Positions 1 to 6,391 of a DNA stretch of 14,250 bases are shown here, one piece after another; positions within the stretch are counted from its first letter, which is position 1, and each line of letters starts with the position of its first letter. This DNA is from Lentisphaerota bacterium (GTDB lineage: Bacteria > Verrucomicrobiota > Kiritimatiellia > RFP12 > UBA1067): positions 1 to 14,250 of the forward strand of contig SUVZ01000049.1 of NCBI GenBank assembly GCA_015061765.1, read 5' to 3'. Below the pieces are notes generated by a model. The model saw only the letters and a program-made list of their open reading frames with translations. It had not been told where the DNA came from and made no database searches. Position numbers and translations under genes: made by a program.

Positions 1-9
1 CGAAAACAC

Positions 10-27
10 CTCCGCCGCCAAGCGGAG
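10..27. other. Short perfect hairpin
   Basis: CTCCGC and GCGGAG form a 6-bp stem around a 6-base loop. No T-run follows on either strand, so it is not a standard intrinsic terminator. Its role is unknown and chance occurrence is possible. Confidence 0.3.
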
Positions 28-80
28 CAATTGCCGCTGATTCGAAGGCACTCCATACGGCGCACCCACAGGCAATTTTT

Positions 81-103
81 CAGTTATCGCAAAGCGAAAA
101 CTG
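81..103. other. Stem-loop downstream of dus
   Basis: CAGTT-A-TCGC, loop AAA, GCGA-A-AACTG: nine base pairs interrupted by one A-A mismatch. It lies 67 bases past the dus stop codon in the direction of transcription. On the minus strand it is followed by AAAAATTGCC, not a T-run, so a Rho-independent terminator is not supported. It could still be a 3'-end stabilising structure. Apart from this hairpin, the one at 10-27 and the repeat at 150-169, I see nothing in 1-169. Confidence 0.35.
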
Positions 104-149
104 GCACTTCACCCTTTATTTATGGACGTGTGGTGATTTTCATGCCCGA

Positions 150-169
150 AAAAAATGGGTAAACTCCAG
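150..169 (-). repeat. Left copy of 20-base inverted repeat
   Basis: Read on the minus strand, this is CTGGAGTTTACCC followed by A and six T. It begins on the base after the dus TGA stop. The same 20 bases occur on the plus strand at 13918-13937, so the two copies are perfectly inverted with about 13.7 kb between them. The match fades beyond the 20 bases: the left copy continues TCGGGC and the right copy CTCGTA. It is probably a short dispersed repeat of this genome. Confidence 0.6.
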
Positions 170-1123
170 TCAAAGGGATGGCTGGAATCTGGCAGTCTCC
201 AGAATCTCGTCCAAGGTACGGAGCGACATCAGGCGGCGACGGAATTCTCCGGCACCCCGCATCCCGGCAAAATAGCGGAAAAGATGCGTGCGTACAGCCC
301 CCGCAACCCAGAAGTCCAGCGAAGGCATCCTGTCAGACGGGAAACGCTCCGATATCTGCGCATGCAAGGCGATCAACGCATCAAGGTTTCCGCGGAAAAG
401 ACATTCCGCAGACGGCTGCTCGAACTCTAGACCTTTCAGCTTCGAGAATATGTACGGATCGGAGAGTGCGCTGCGCCCAACCATGATCGAGGATACGCCG
501 GTCGCCGCCATCGCCTCAGCCGTCTTGGCGTCAACAACGCCGCCATTGCCGGAGACGGGGATCTTCGCCCTTCCGGCAAGCTCCGATAGAAGATCAAGAT
601 GCACCTCGCCACCGTGGTTCTGTGAAGTGAACCGCGCATGGAGTATCAATCCTTTCGCACCCGCCGTCTCGGCGGCATCCAGAAGTTCAAGCATCAGCAC
701 CTTGTCGGGGCGAGGTCCGGGGCGTGTCTTCAGCGTAACAGGGACTCCGCCGGATTCCGCGACCATCGCGGAAAGCAGTTCATTCACCAGCCGGGGATTC
801 TTGACCAGGGACGAGCCCGCCCCTTCGCGCACGATTCTCGGCACCGGACATCCCGCGTTGAGATTGACCTCGACAAACCTGTTCAAAGCCACCGCTTCAC
901 GCGTCGAAAAGGCAAGTTCATCCGCCTTAGAGCCGAACAGCTGGCAGGCAACAGGCCCTTCCCCCGGCAGCACCTCCATCAGATGACGGGTGGGCGACGA
1001 TCCATGCGCAAGGCCGGCGGCGGACACCATTTCCGTGTATGTCAGGTCCGCACCTCCGCGCGTCGCCATCAGGCGAAACGCCGCATTCGTGAAACCGGCT
1101 ATCGGTGCGAGTGAAAACGTCAT
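170..1123 (-). CDS. dus: tRNA-dihydrouridine synthase (Dus family)
   Basis: FMN- and NADPH-dependent reduction of uridine to dihydrouridine in the tRNA D-loop, in the cytoplasm. The 317-residue product has the Dus TIM-barrel landmarks in order: N-terminal LAPIAGFTNAAFR (5-17), EMVSAAGL (31-38), the catalytic-cysteine motif NAGCPVPRIVREGAGSSL with Cys92, KTRPG (132-136), LHAR (161-164), GNGGV (192-196) and VGRSAL (215-220), the last two typical of FMN phosphate binding. A C-terminal helical region follows. The reading frame is open further upstream to 1306, but that part overlaps miaA and is Arg/Ser-rich shadow sequence. The ATG at 1123 starts exactly where family homology starts, 13 bases after the miaA stop. 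The ribosome site is weak (GAGG 11 bases upstream), so coupling to miaA translation is likely. Last gene of the four-gene operon. The subfamily (DusA/B/C) cannot be settled by eye. Confidence 0.93.
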   Translation of the reverse strand: MTFSLAPIAGFTNAAFRLMATRGGADLTYTEMVSAAGLAHGSSPTRHLMEVLPGEGPVACQLFGSKADELAFSTREAVALNRFVEVNLNAGCPVPRIVREGAGSSLVKNPRLVNELLSAMVAESGGVPVTLKTRPGPRPDKVLMLELLDAAETAGAKGLILHARFTSQNHGGEVHLDLLSELAGRAKIPVSGNGGVVDAKTAEAMAATGVSSIMVGRSALSDPYIFSKLKGLEFEQPSAECLFRGNLDALIALHAQISERFPSDRMPSLDFWVAGAVRTHLFRYFAGMRGAGEFRRRLMSLRTLDEILETARFQPSL

Positions 1124-1136
1124 GGGCACCCCGGCC

Positions 1137-1835
1137 TCAGCATCCGAAAACGACCTTCCATGGTCCGCGCGAGCCCCAGCACTCTCGCACCGCCTCAACC
1201 GTCGGCTCCACGTATATCGCGCTCGCCTGATGCCGGAACCACGTATCCTGGCGCTTCGCGAGCTGGCACGTGCGGATGAATATCCTCTCCCGGTCGTCGC
1301 CCTCACGGTATCCTATGGCGAGCGCGGCCGTCTTAGACCAAACGGGATAGAGTTCGTGAAGTCTGCGCTTCTCCTCCTCCAGCCCGGAGAGGAACATCGC
1401 GTCCAGCCTGTCCGCTATGCGCTTCCTGACGACGGCACGGTCGATCTTGAGCACCGGGTACTCGGGCGGCGGACTGGTCCAGGCGCGGTCGAGTCCGCGG
1501 AGAAGCGCGGAGAAGTACAATCCCGTGCCTCCGACAATCACGATTGGCGTATCCTCGGGAATGGACTTCGCCCATTCCGCCGCCGCCCGCAGCCACGCGC
1601 CGGACGAAAACTCCTCCGCCGGCGTCACCAGATCGACGCCTCCCATCCTGAACTCGGCTATCTCCTCCGGCGGCGGTTTGGCGGTGCCGAGATCCATGCC
1701 CCTGTAGACGAGCATTGAATCGGCGGACAGGATCACGGCCCCCATCTCGCGCGCCAGGACTGCGGCAATCGCCGACTTGCCTGAGGCCGTAGGCCCGGCG
1801 AGCAGATATGCGCTGCGCTCGAACATCTCCGCCAT
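1137..1835 (-). CDS. miaA: tRNA dimethylallyltransferase, shortened form
   Basis: MiaA transfers a dimethylallyl group to N6 of A37 in tRNAs reading UNN codons. Visible motifs are the P-loop GPTASGKS (14-21), SADSMLVYRGMDLGTAKP (37-54), VGGTGLYFSALLRGL (101-115), IGYRE (174-178) and QLAKRQDTWFRH (191-202). The product is only 232 residues, against about 300-316 for typical MiaA. Compared from memory with E. coli MiaA, about 70-80 residues are missing after GGTGLYF..LLRGL. That removes the helical insertion segment and its DPxAAxxIHPND..R..RALE stretch. About ten more are missing after IGYRE. The Gln usual in DSxQxY is Leu here. The ATG at 1835 overlaps the mraY stop (TGATG) and has AAGGTG five bases upstream. 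It may be functional but divergent, or decaying; the intact frame and catalytic motifs favour function. Confidence 0.87.
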   Translation of the reverse strand: MAEMFERSAYLLAGPTASGKSAIAAVLAREMGAVILSADSMLVYRGMDLGTAKPPPEEIAEFRMGGVDLVTPAEEFSSGAWLRAAAEWAKSIPEDTPIVIVGGTGLYFSALLRGLDRAWTSPPPEYPVLKIDRAVVRKRIADRLDAMFLSGLEEEKRRLHELYPVWSKTAALAIGYREGDDRERIFIRTCQLAKRQDTWFRHQASAIYVEPTVEAVRECWGSRGPWKVVFGC

Positions 1836-2956
1836 CAGCGCACCTTGAGCATGAGGATAAACAGCAGAGGCGTAAGAAACGCCTGCATAAGCATGAACCG
1901 CATCAGCACCTGCGCATTGGACCACTTGAGAATCCGCTTGCAGTGGTCATGAAGCGGGAAACGGACAGAATGGATCATGCGCACCACCGGAGACTGGGCC
2001 GCCTGCTCAAGCTCCGTCAGCATGCTGGGATGGCGCACTTCCAGCCCGAATCGCTTTAGCATGCGCAGAAGCACGAGCTTTCCGAGTCCGCCGCCGCCAT
2101 TGACAAGAACGATCGGCGCAACAGCAAAAACGAGAACCGGGTTCCCCGTGACCAGCACGCCTACGCCGACCAGAAGCCCCAGAAAGCGGCTGCCGGCGTC
2201 GCCCATCAGAACCTTCGACGGTTCGGCGTTCCACCAGAGATATCCGCACAGGGCTCCAGTCACCGTCATCAGCAATATGGCCCAGCGCGCGGCCTGCGGA
2301 TTGAAAGGGAGCAGCATGTATTTCGCAACGGGGGCGTAGCCGATGACCAGATAGAGCAGACCCGCAAGACACACAAGCGAAATGAGCGTGAGCGATCCCG
2401 CAAGCCCGTCCACGCCATCGGAGCAGTTTGTCGCATTCATCGTGAACCAGAGCAGGAAGCCGGCGCCGGGAATGTACAGCCACCACGGAAGTTCCCAGAC
2501 CGTCTTCGCGAGCGGAAGCCACACATCGCCGCCCTGCCCTGCATACAGAAACATCGCCGCACCCAGTGAGACGACCATGTCCAGCAGACCCTTCTTCAGC
2601 TGACCCCACGGAACCGAAGAGGCGTCGTCGAGGAATCCGAACGCCATCGCCGCATACATGCACAGCACGACACCCATGTCGCACACGGAAAGCGGCGCAC
2701 ACAGAATGATCGCCGGCAATGCGACAAGGGTTACGATCACGCCCGCCCCGGTCGGCTTCCCGGCGGACGCCATGCCGTCCTTGCCGAGGATCGCCTTGCC
2801 ATGGTCATGCGGCATGAGATGCCACAGCTTCGGAAGCATGTACCAGGTCAGGAACGCAGAGAGGAACGTCCCGAACGAAAGCAGCAGAACATGGGACCGG
2901 AGCAGACGGAACGGCCCGAAATGATCCTCCAGAGCATATGAAAGCCAGTACAGCAT
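1835..2956 (-). CDS. mraY: Phospho-N-acetylmuramoyl-pentapeptide transferase (MraY)
   Basis: Integral inner-membrane enzyme that transfers phospho-MurNAc-pentapeptide from UDP to undecaprenyl phosphate, forming lipid I of peptidoglycan synthesis. The 373 residues include about ten hydrophobic segments. Motifs are GKPTGAG (66-72, the family's GTPTMGG region), the Asp pair FLDD (108-111), NATNCSDGVDGLAG (174-187) and MGDAGS (251-256, catalytic-type Asp253). The late loop that usually carries HHH reads PLHDH (334-338), so the middle His is Asp. The SDGVDGLAG motif and that loop favour MraY over WecA-type transferases. The ATG overlaps the aminotransferase stop (TAATG), with AAGGA just upstream, so translation is coupled. 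Unlike the usual location, no mur or fts genes are adjacent. Confidence 0.9.
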   Translation of the reverse strand: MLYWLSYALEDHFGPFRLLRSHVLLLSFGTFLSAFLTWYMLPKLWHLMPHDHGKAILGKDGMASAGKPTGAGVIVTLVALPAIILCAPLSVCDMGVVLCMYAAMAFGFLDDASSVPWGQLKKGLLDMVVSLGAAMFLYAGQGGDVWLPLAKTVWELPWWLYIPGAGFLLWFTMNATNCSDGVDGLAGSLTLISLVCLAGLLYLVIGYAPVAKYMLLPFNPQAARWAILLMTVTGALCGYLWWNAEPSKVLMGDAGSRFLGLLVGVGVLVTGNPVLVFAVAPIVLVNGGGGLGKLVLLRMLKRFGLEVRHPSMLTELEQAAQSPVVRMIHSVRFPLHDHCKRILKWSNAQVLMRFMLMQAFLTPLLFILMLKVR

Positions 2957-4188
2957 TACGACATCCTTGATACGGCTTTCTTGAAACCTTCCGCCGAACG
3001 GGCTATGATCCGTTCATCGACGGAGCAGGAAAGGCGCACATGGCCAGGTCCGCCAAAGCCGCGCCCGGGGACGACCAGTATCCGTTCCTCGTACAGCGCA
3101 TCGGTGAACGCGATGTCGTCCCCGCCCGGCGCCTTCACGAAGAAATAGAACGCGCCCTTCGGCATCGCAAACTCAATGCCCGCCGCGGAAAGGACCTCAG
3201 CCATCAACTTGCGGCGCCGGTCGTAGATTCCGAGATCGACGGTCGAATCCAGGAGCGAGGCGACCATGCGCTGCCCGATCACGGGCGCATTCACGAAACC
3301 GAGCGTGCGGTTCGTTAGCGTGACTGCGGCCGCGAGCGTTGCGACGTCCGGCATTGCGGGGTTGAGCGCAATGTAGCCGATGCGTTCGCCGGCAAGCGAC
3401 AGTGTCTTGGAGAATGAGCCGAGCACAATGCTCCATTTGGTGAGAGGAAGGACTGGCGCGACCTCCGCTCCGTCATACGCGAACGCGCGGTACGGTTCAT
3501 CCGAGAGCAGGTAGAGCGGACGCCCAGATTCGCCACGGGCGGCGTTGACGTCATCCACAAGTCTGGATATCCTCGCCATCGTCTCAGCTGAATAGATCGC
3601 GCCGGTCGGATTGTTCGGGGAGTTCACGAGCAACGCACGCGTCTTGGGCGTGATCGCCGCCGCAAGGCCATCAATGTCCGGCGAAAAGTCGTCGCTTTTC
3701 GAAGGCACCGTCTTGAGAACGCCGCCGAAGTGTCCGCAATAGCTGCCGTATTCCACGAAATACGGAGCGGGACACACGACCTCGTCGCCCGGCTCGATGA
3801 CAGCGCGGAAGAACGAGACGAGCGCGCCAGCCGCGCCTACGGTCATCACAACGTGGCTTGCATCGCAGCGCGTCGGGGAATCCGCGATCCCCTGCTGCCG
3901 GTTGATGTAGTCCGCCATCGCTTCACGGACGGACGGTATGCCCGCATTCGGACAGTATCCGAGACCGAGCGGTTTCACCGCATCTGCGGCAATGGCCTCT
4001 AGCGCATCCTTTGTGGCGGCAGGCGGCGGCACATCCGGATTGCCGAGGGAGAAGTCGCAGACCGCGTCCGCGCCATAGCGCATCTTCAGTTCCAGACCTT
4101 TCTCAAACATCTTGCGGATCCATGACGATCCCTCCATGGACTTCTGAATCTGTTCTGTGACAAGCTGCATGGTTACATTCACCTTCAT
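2956..4188 (-). CDS. PLP-dependent class I/II aminotransferase
   Basis: Fold-type I aminotransferase of the aspartate aminotransferase superfamily, 410 residues, cytoplasmic. Seen: NSPNNPTG (189-196), the PLP-ring Asp in LSDEPYR (228-234), the Schiff-base Lys261 in GSFSKTLSLAGERIGY, and the substrate-carboxylate Arg385 in HVRLSC. The sequence does not reveal the amino donor or acceptor; aspartate-, alanine- or diaminopimelate-type activity cannot be separated. First gene of the operon with mraY, miaA and dus. A role in supplying a peptidoglycan amino acid is conceivable but is inference. Start choice: the ATG at 4188 has no ribosome site. The in-frame ATG at 4170 (Met7, MQLVTEQIQ) has AAGGTGA eight bases upstream and may be the true start. 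A TAAAAT box at 4205-4210 could be the -10 element, but no good -35 is visible. Confidence 0.9.
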   Translation of the reverse strand: MKVNVTMQLVTEQIQKSMEGSSWIRKMFEKGLELKMRYGADAVCDFSLGNPDVPPPAATKDALEAIAADAVKPLGLGYCPNAGIPSVREAMADYINRQQGIADSPTRCDASHVVMTVGAAGALVSFFRAVIEPGDEVVCPAPYFVEYGSYCGHFGGVLKTVPSKSDDFSPDIDGLAAAITPKTRALLVNSPNNPTGAIYSAETMARISRLVDDVNAARGESGRPLYLLSDEPYRAFAYDGAEVAPVLPLTKWSIVLGSFSKTLSLAGERIGYIALNPAMPDVATLAAAVTLTNRTLGFVNAPVIGQRMVASLLDSTVDLGIYDRRRKLMAEVLSAAGIEFAMPKGAFYFFVKAPGGDDIAFTDALYEERILVVPGRGFGGPGHVRLSCSVDERIIARSAEGFKKAVSRMS

Positions 4189-4442
4189 TGAAATTAATTT
4201 CCGTATTTTACCATAAAGCAGACACGGACATACGTCTTCGCGAACAAAATCCTCATCGGGCGGCGAATAGGGATGGTCTGCGAAACTAAACGCACCTAAT
4301 CAGACCTGATTGCTCTCTATGATATTTTGGAGATTCTGGCGTTGTACGCGAAAGAAAACGCACTACTGCAGCGGCCTGGTGGCAACCCCTGGAGTAATTG
4401 GACTCAGCCCCTGAAAAGGTTTGATTAGTCGAATCGTCAGAT
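4189..4442. other. Intergenic region, no gene seen
   Basis: These bases separate the MoxR gene from the aminotransferase operon. No reading frame in them looks like a known protein. CTAATCAGACC (4296-4306) and GGTTTGATTAG (4418-4428) match as an imperfect inverted pair, 10 of 11 positions, 111 bases apart. The part near 4205-4210 may hold the operon promoter (TAAAAT on the minus strand). Confidence 0.4.
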
Positions 4443-4462
4443 TTCCTGTTACGGAACAGGAA
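4443..4462 (-). terminator. Stem-loop containing the moxR stop codon
   Basis: TTCCTGTT, loop ACGG, AACAGGAA: a perfect 8-bp stem with a 4-base loop. The TAA stop of the MoxR gene (4451-4449) lies inside it. On the transcribed strand it is followed by ATCTGACG and not a T-run, so intrinsic termination is doubtful. A 3'-end protecting or ribosome-release role is possible. Confidence 0.4.
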
Positions 4463-5438
4463 TCACGGAAAGAATCTTGTCTATGATCTTGTCGCTTGTA
4501 ATGTTCTCCGCTTCTGCCTCGTAAGTGAGGAGAATTCGGTGGCGAAGCACGTCATACACAACGGATTTTACATCCTGCGGCGTGGCATATGCACGACCGT
4601 TCACCAACGCATTAGCGCGCGCAGCCTTGTTGAGTGCCAACGTCGCACGGGGAGAAGCGCCGACCTGTATCTGCTCCTTGAGAGCCTCAAGTCCTTTCAC
4701 GTTCTCCGGTTCACGCGTCGCAAAAACTATATCGAGGATATAGTCCCCGACCTTCTCGTCGCAATAGACCTCTTTGAGCGTATCGCGCAATTCCGCAATC
4801 GCTTCTGGAGTGGCGACAGACTCGGCTTCCGGAGCTTTCGCCCCTTGGGCAAACCGCTCCATGATCCTGCGCTCGTCTGCCTTGGACGGAGTCTCCACCA
4901 GACACTTGAACATGAAACGGTCAACCTGCGCCTCGGGAAGCGGATAAGTCCCCTCTTGCTCTATAGGGTTCTGTGTGGCGAGCACAAGAAACGGCTGTGG
5001 CAGACGGTACGTTTCGTCGCCGATCGTCACCTGACGCTCCTGCATTGACTCAAGTAGAGCGCTCTGCACCTTTGCGGGAGCGCGGTTTATCTCGTCCGCA
5101 AGAAGCAGGTTTGTAAAGACCGGGCCCTTCTTCGGGGAGAACTCACCAGTCTTCGGGGAGTATACCAGAGTTCCGACAACATCGGCAGGAAGAAGGTCAG
5201 GCGTGAAAGATATCCGCTTGAAGTCCAGTCCAAGCGCCTTGGCAAGCGTGTTGACGCTGAGCGTCTTCGCCAAGCCCGGTACGCCTTCAAGAAGGATATG
5301 CCCGTCTGTTACAAGGGCGAGTATGAGACGGTCTATAAGGCGCTCTTGGCCGACAATCACCTTGCCGACCTCTTCACGAATCTTCTTCACAAGCTCCGAC
5401 TGGGCTGCGATCTTGTTTGTCTGTGCTGTCAAATCCAT
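4449..5438 (-). CDS. MoxR-family AAA+ ATPase
   Basis: Chaperone-like AAA+ ATPase of the MoxR/RavA group, 329 residues, cytoplasmic, the usual length for the family. Walker A GVPGLAKT (52-59), Walker B LLLADEIN (111-118), sensor 1 LATQNP (153-158) and sensor 2 GASPRAT (260-266) are all intact. QEGTYPLPEAQVDRFMFK (161-178) is a typical MoxR stretch. MoxR proteins normally work with a DUF58 protein and von Willebrand factor A proteins encoded just downstream. Here 260 bases without a gene follow, and then an unrelated operon, so this copy is solitary in the window. No ribosome binding site precedes the ATG at 5438 (CACCAACTATC), but homology begins close to it. The client protein is unknown. Confidence 0.92.
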   Translation of the reverse strand: MDLTAQTNKIAAQSELVKKIREEVGKVIVGQERLIDRLILALVTDGHILLEGVPGLAKTLSVNTLAKALGLDFKRISFTPDLLPADVVGTLVYSPKTGEFSPKKGPVFTNLLLADEINRAPAKVQSALLESMQERQVTIGDETYRLPQPFLVLATQNPIEQEGTYPLPEAQVDRFMFKCLVETPSKADERRIMERFAQGAKAPEAESVATPEAIAELRDTLKEVYCDEKVGDYILDIVFATREPENVKGLEALKEQIQVGASPRATLALNKAARANALVNGRAYATPQDVKSVVYDVLRHRILLTYEAEAENITSDKIIDKILSVIPVP

Positions 5439-5481
5439 GATAGTTGGTGAATGATGGTTATTGTCTGAATAGATGGTTGGC

Positions 5482-5515
5482 GGCGGATGACCTGCAGAAG
5501 TTCAATTCATCCGCC
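5482..5515 (-). terminator. Stem-loop downstream of pyrH
   Basis: GGCGGATGA (5482-5490) and TCATCCGCC (5507-5515) form a perfect 9-bp stem around a 16-base loop, 11 bases past the pyrH stop codon. On the minus strand AACCATCTATTC follows, with no T-run. It may end or protect the pyrH mRNA, or act as a regulator-binding palindrome upstream of moxR. Confidence 0.4.
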
Positions 5516-5526
5516 TGTGTCAGGAC

Positions 5527-6246
5527 TTAGCTCACGATCGTTCCGACCGACTCACCCTTGACTACACGTTCAAGGGCGTTGCCGTCGAAGAAATCAAACA
5601 CGACGATCGGAATGTCGTTGTCCATGCAAAGTGCGAACGCGGCTGAGTCCATGACTTTCAGGCGTTTTTCAAGCGCGGTCTCGTACTTGAGCGATGGGTA
5701 CTTCTTCGCCTTGGGGTCCTTCTTGGGGTCGGCGGTGTAGATGCCGTCCACCTTGGTGGCCTTGAGAAGCACATCGGCCCCGATTTCGCTTGCGCGGAGC
5801 GCAGCGGCGGAATCGGTGGAGAAGTATGGATTGCCTGTGCCGCCCGCAAATATGCATACGCGCCCCTTTTCGAAATGGCGTATGGCCTTGCGCTGGATGA
5901 ACGGCTCGGCAAGCTTCGGCATCTCAATGGATGTCATAACGCGCGTAGGCACGCCGATGGACTCCAGGGCGTTCATCATTGCGAGGCCGTTTATAATCGT
6001 GGCGAGCATGCCCATGGAGTCGCCCGTAACACGGTTCACGCCATTCTGCGACCCTGAAAGCCCCCGGAAGATGTTACCGCCGCCAAGGACGATTCCCACC
6101 TCGCATCCAAGTTTATGAATCTTCTTGACCCGCTCTGCCATGAACGCCAGATTCTTCGGGTCGATGCACTCCCCGGTCTCTCGGTTGGCGAGGACCTCTC
6201 CGGAGAGCTTCAGCAAAATTCGCTTAAACTTTATTTTCCGCTTCAT
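5527..6246 (-). CDS. pyrH: Uridylate kinase (UMP kinase)
   Basis: Bacterial-type hexameric UMP kinase: UMP + ATP to UDP + ADP, in de novo pyrimidine synthesis. The 239-residue length is normal for the family. Amino-acid-kinase motifs run throughout: LLKLSGE (11-17), GGGNIFRG (55-62), GDSMGMLAT (75-83), FAGGTGNPYFSTDSAAALRA (133-152), KATKVDGIYTADP (162-174) and LKVMDSAAFALCMDN (196-210). The frame stays open to 6282, but homology begins at the ATG at 6246. A TTGATT-17-TACAAT promoter ends seven bases before that ATG, so the transcript should start at or next to the start codon, consistent with the absence of a ribosome binding site. The common partners tsf and frr are not adjacent. I see no missing residue in the motifs. 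Confidence 0.96.
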   Translation of the reverse strand: MKRKIKFKRILLKLSGEVLANRETGECIDPKNLAFMAERVKKIHKLGCEVGIVLGGGNIFRGLSGSQNGVNRVTGDSMGMLATIINGLAMMNALESIGVPTRVMTSIEMPKLAEPFIQRKAIRHFEKGRVCIFAGGTGNPYFSTDSAAALRASEIGADVLLKATKVDGIYTADPKKDPKAKKYPSLKYETALEKRLKVMDSAAFALCMDNDIPIVVFDFFDGNALERVVKGESVGTIVS

Positions 6247-6253
6247 GCCGCAT

Positions 6254-6282
6254 ATTGTACGAAATCCCGCTCCGCAAATCAA
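6254..6282 (-). promoter_or_regulatory. pyrH promoter, probably leaderless
   Basis: On the minus strand: -35 TTGATT (6282-6277), 17-base spacer, -10 TACAAT (6259-6254), then seven bases to the pyrH ATG at 6246. Start of transcription about seven bases past the -10 box would fall on or beside the ATG. Both boxes match the sigma-70 consensus well and the spacing is optimal. Confidence 0.65.
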
Positions 6283-6313
6283 GACGTGCAGTCACTGCTT
6301 TTCACCCGGCTTT

Positions 6314-6329
6314 TCAAACGCCTGTTTGA
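6314..6329 (-). other. Small hairpin after the beta-helix operon
   Basis: TCAAAC, loop GCCT, GTTTGA: a 6-bp stem, 62 bases past the stop of the 658-residue beta-helix gene. AAAAGCC and no T-run follow on the minus strand. This is weak evidence for a transcript end between this operon and pyrH. Confidence 0.25.
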
Positions 6330-6391
6330 TCCAACGCGGAAAGCAATGCCCGTCCAGACCATGCCTGAGGCTCCAGATAGCGGTCGGCGCA

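Noticed and set aside
81..103. Rho-independent terminator for the dus operon
   Set aside because: The stem is not followed by a T-run on the transcribed strand.
1124..1306. N-terminal extension of the Dus reading frame by 61 residues
   Set aside because: It overlaps miaA in another frame, is Arg/Ser-rich without family similarity, and the ATG at 1123 is where Dus homology begins.
1836..1925. N-terminal extension of the MiaA reading frame by 30 residues
   Set aside because: It lies inside the mraY C-terminus. The TGATG overlap with AAGGTG upstream marks the real start.
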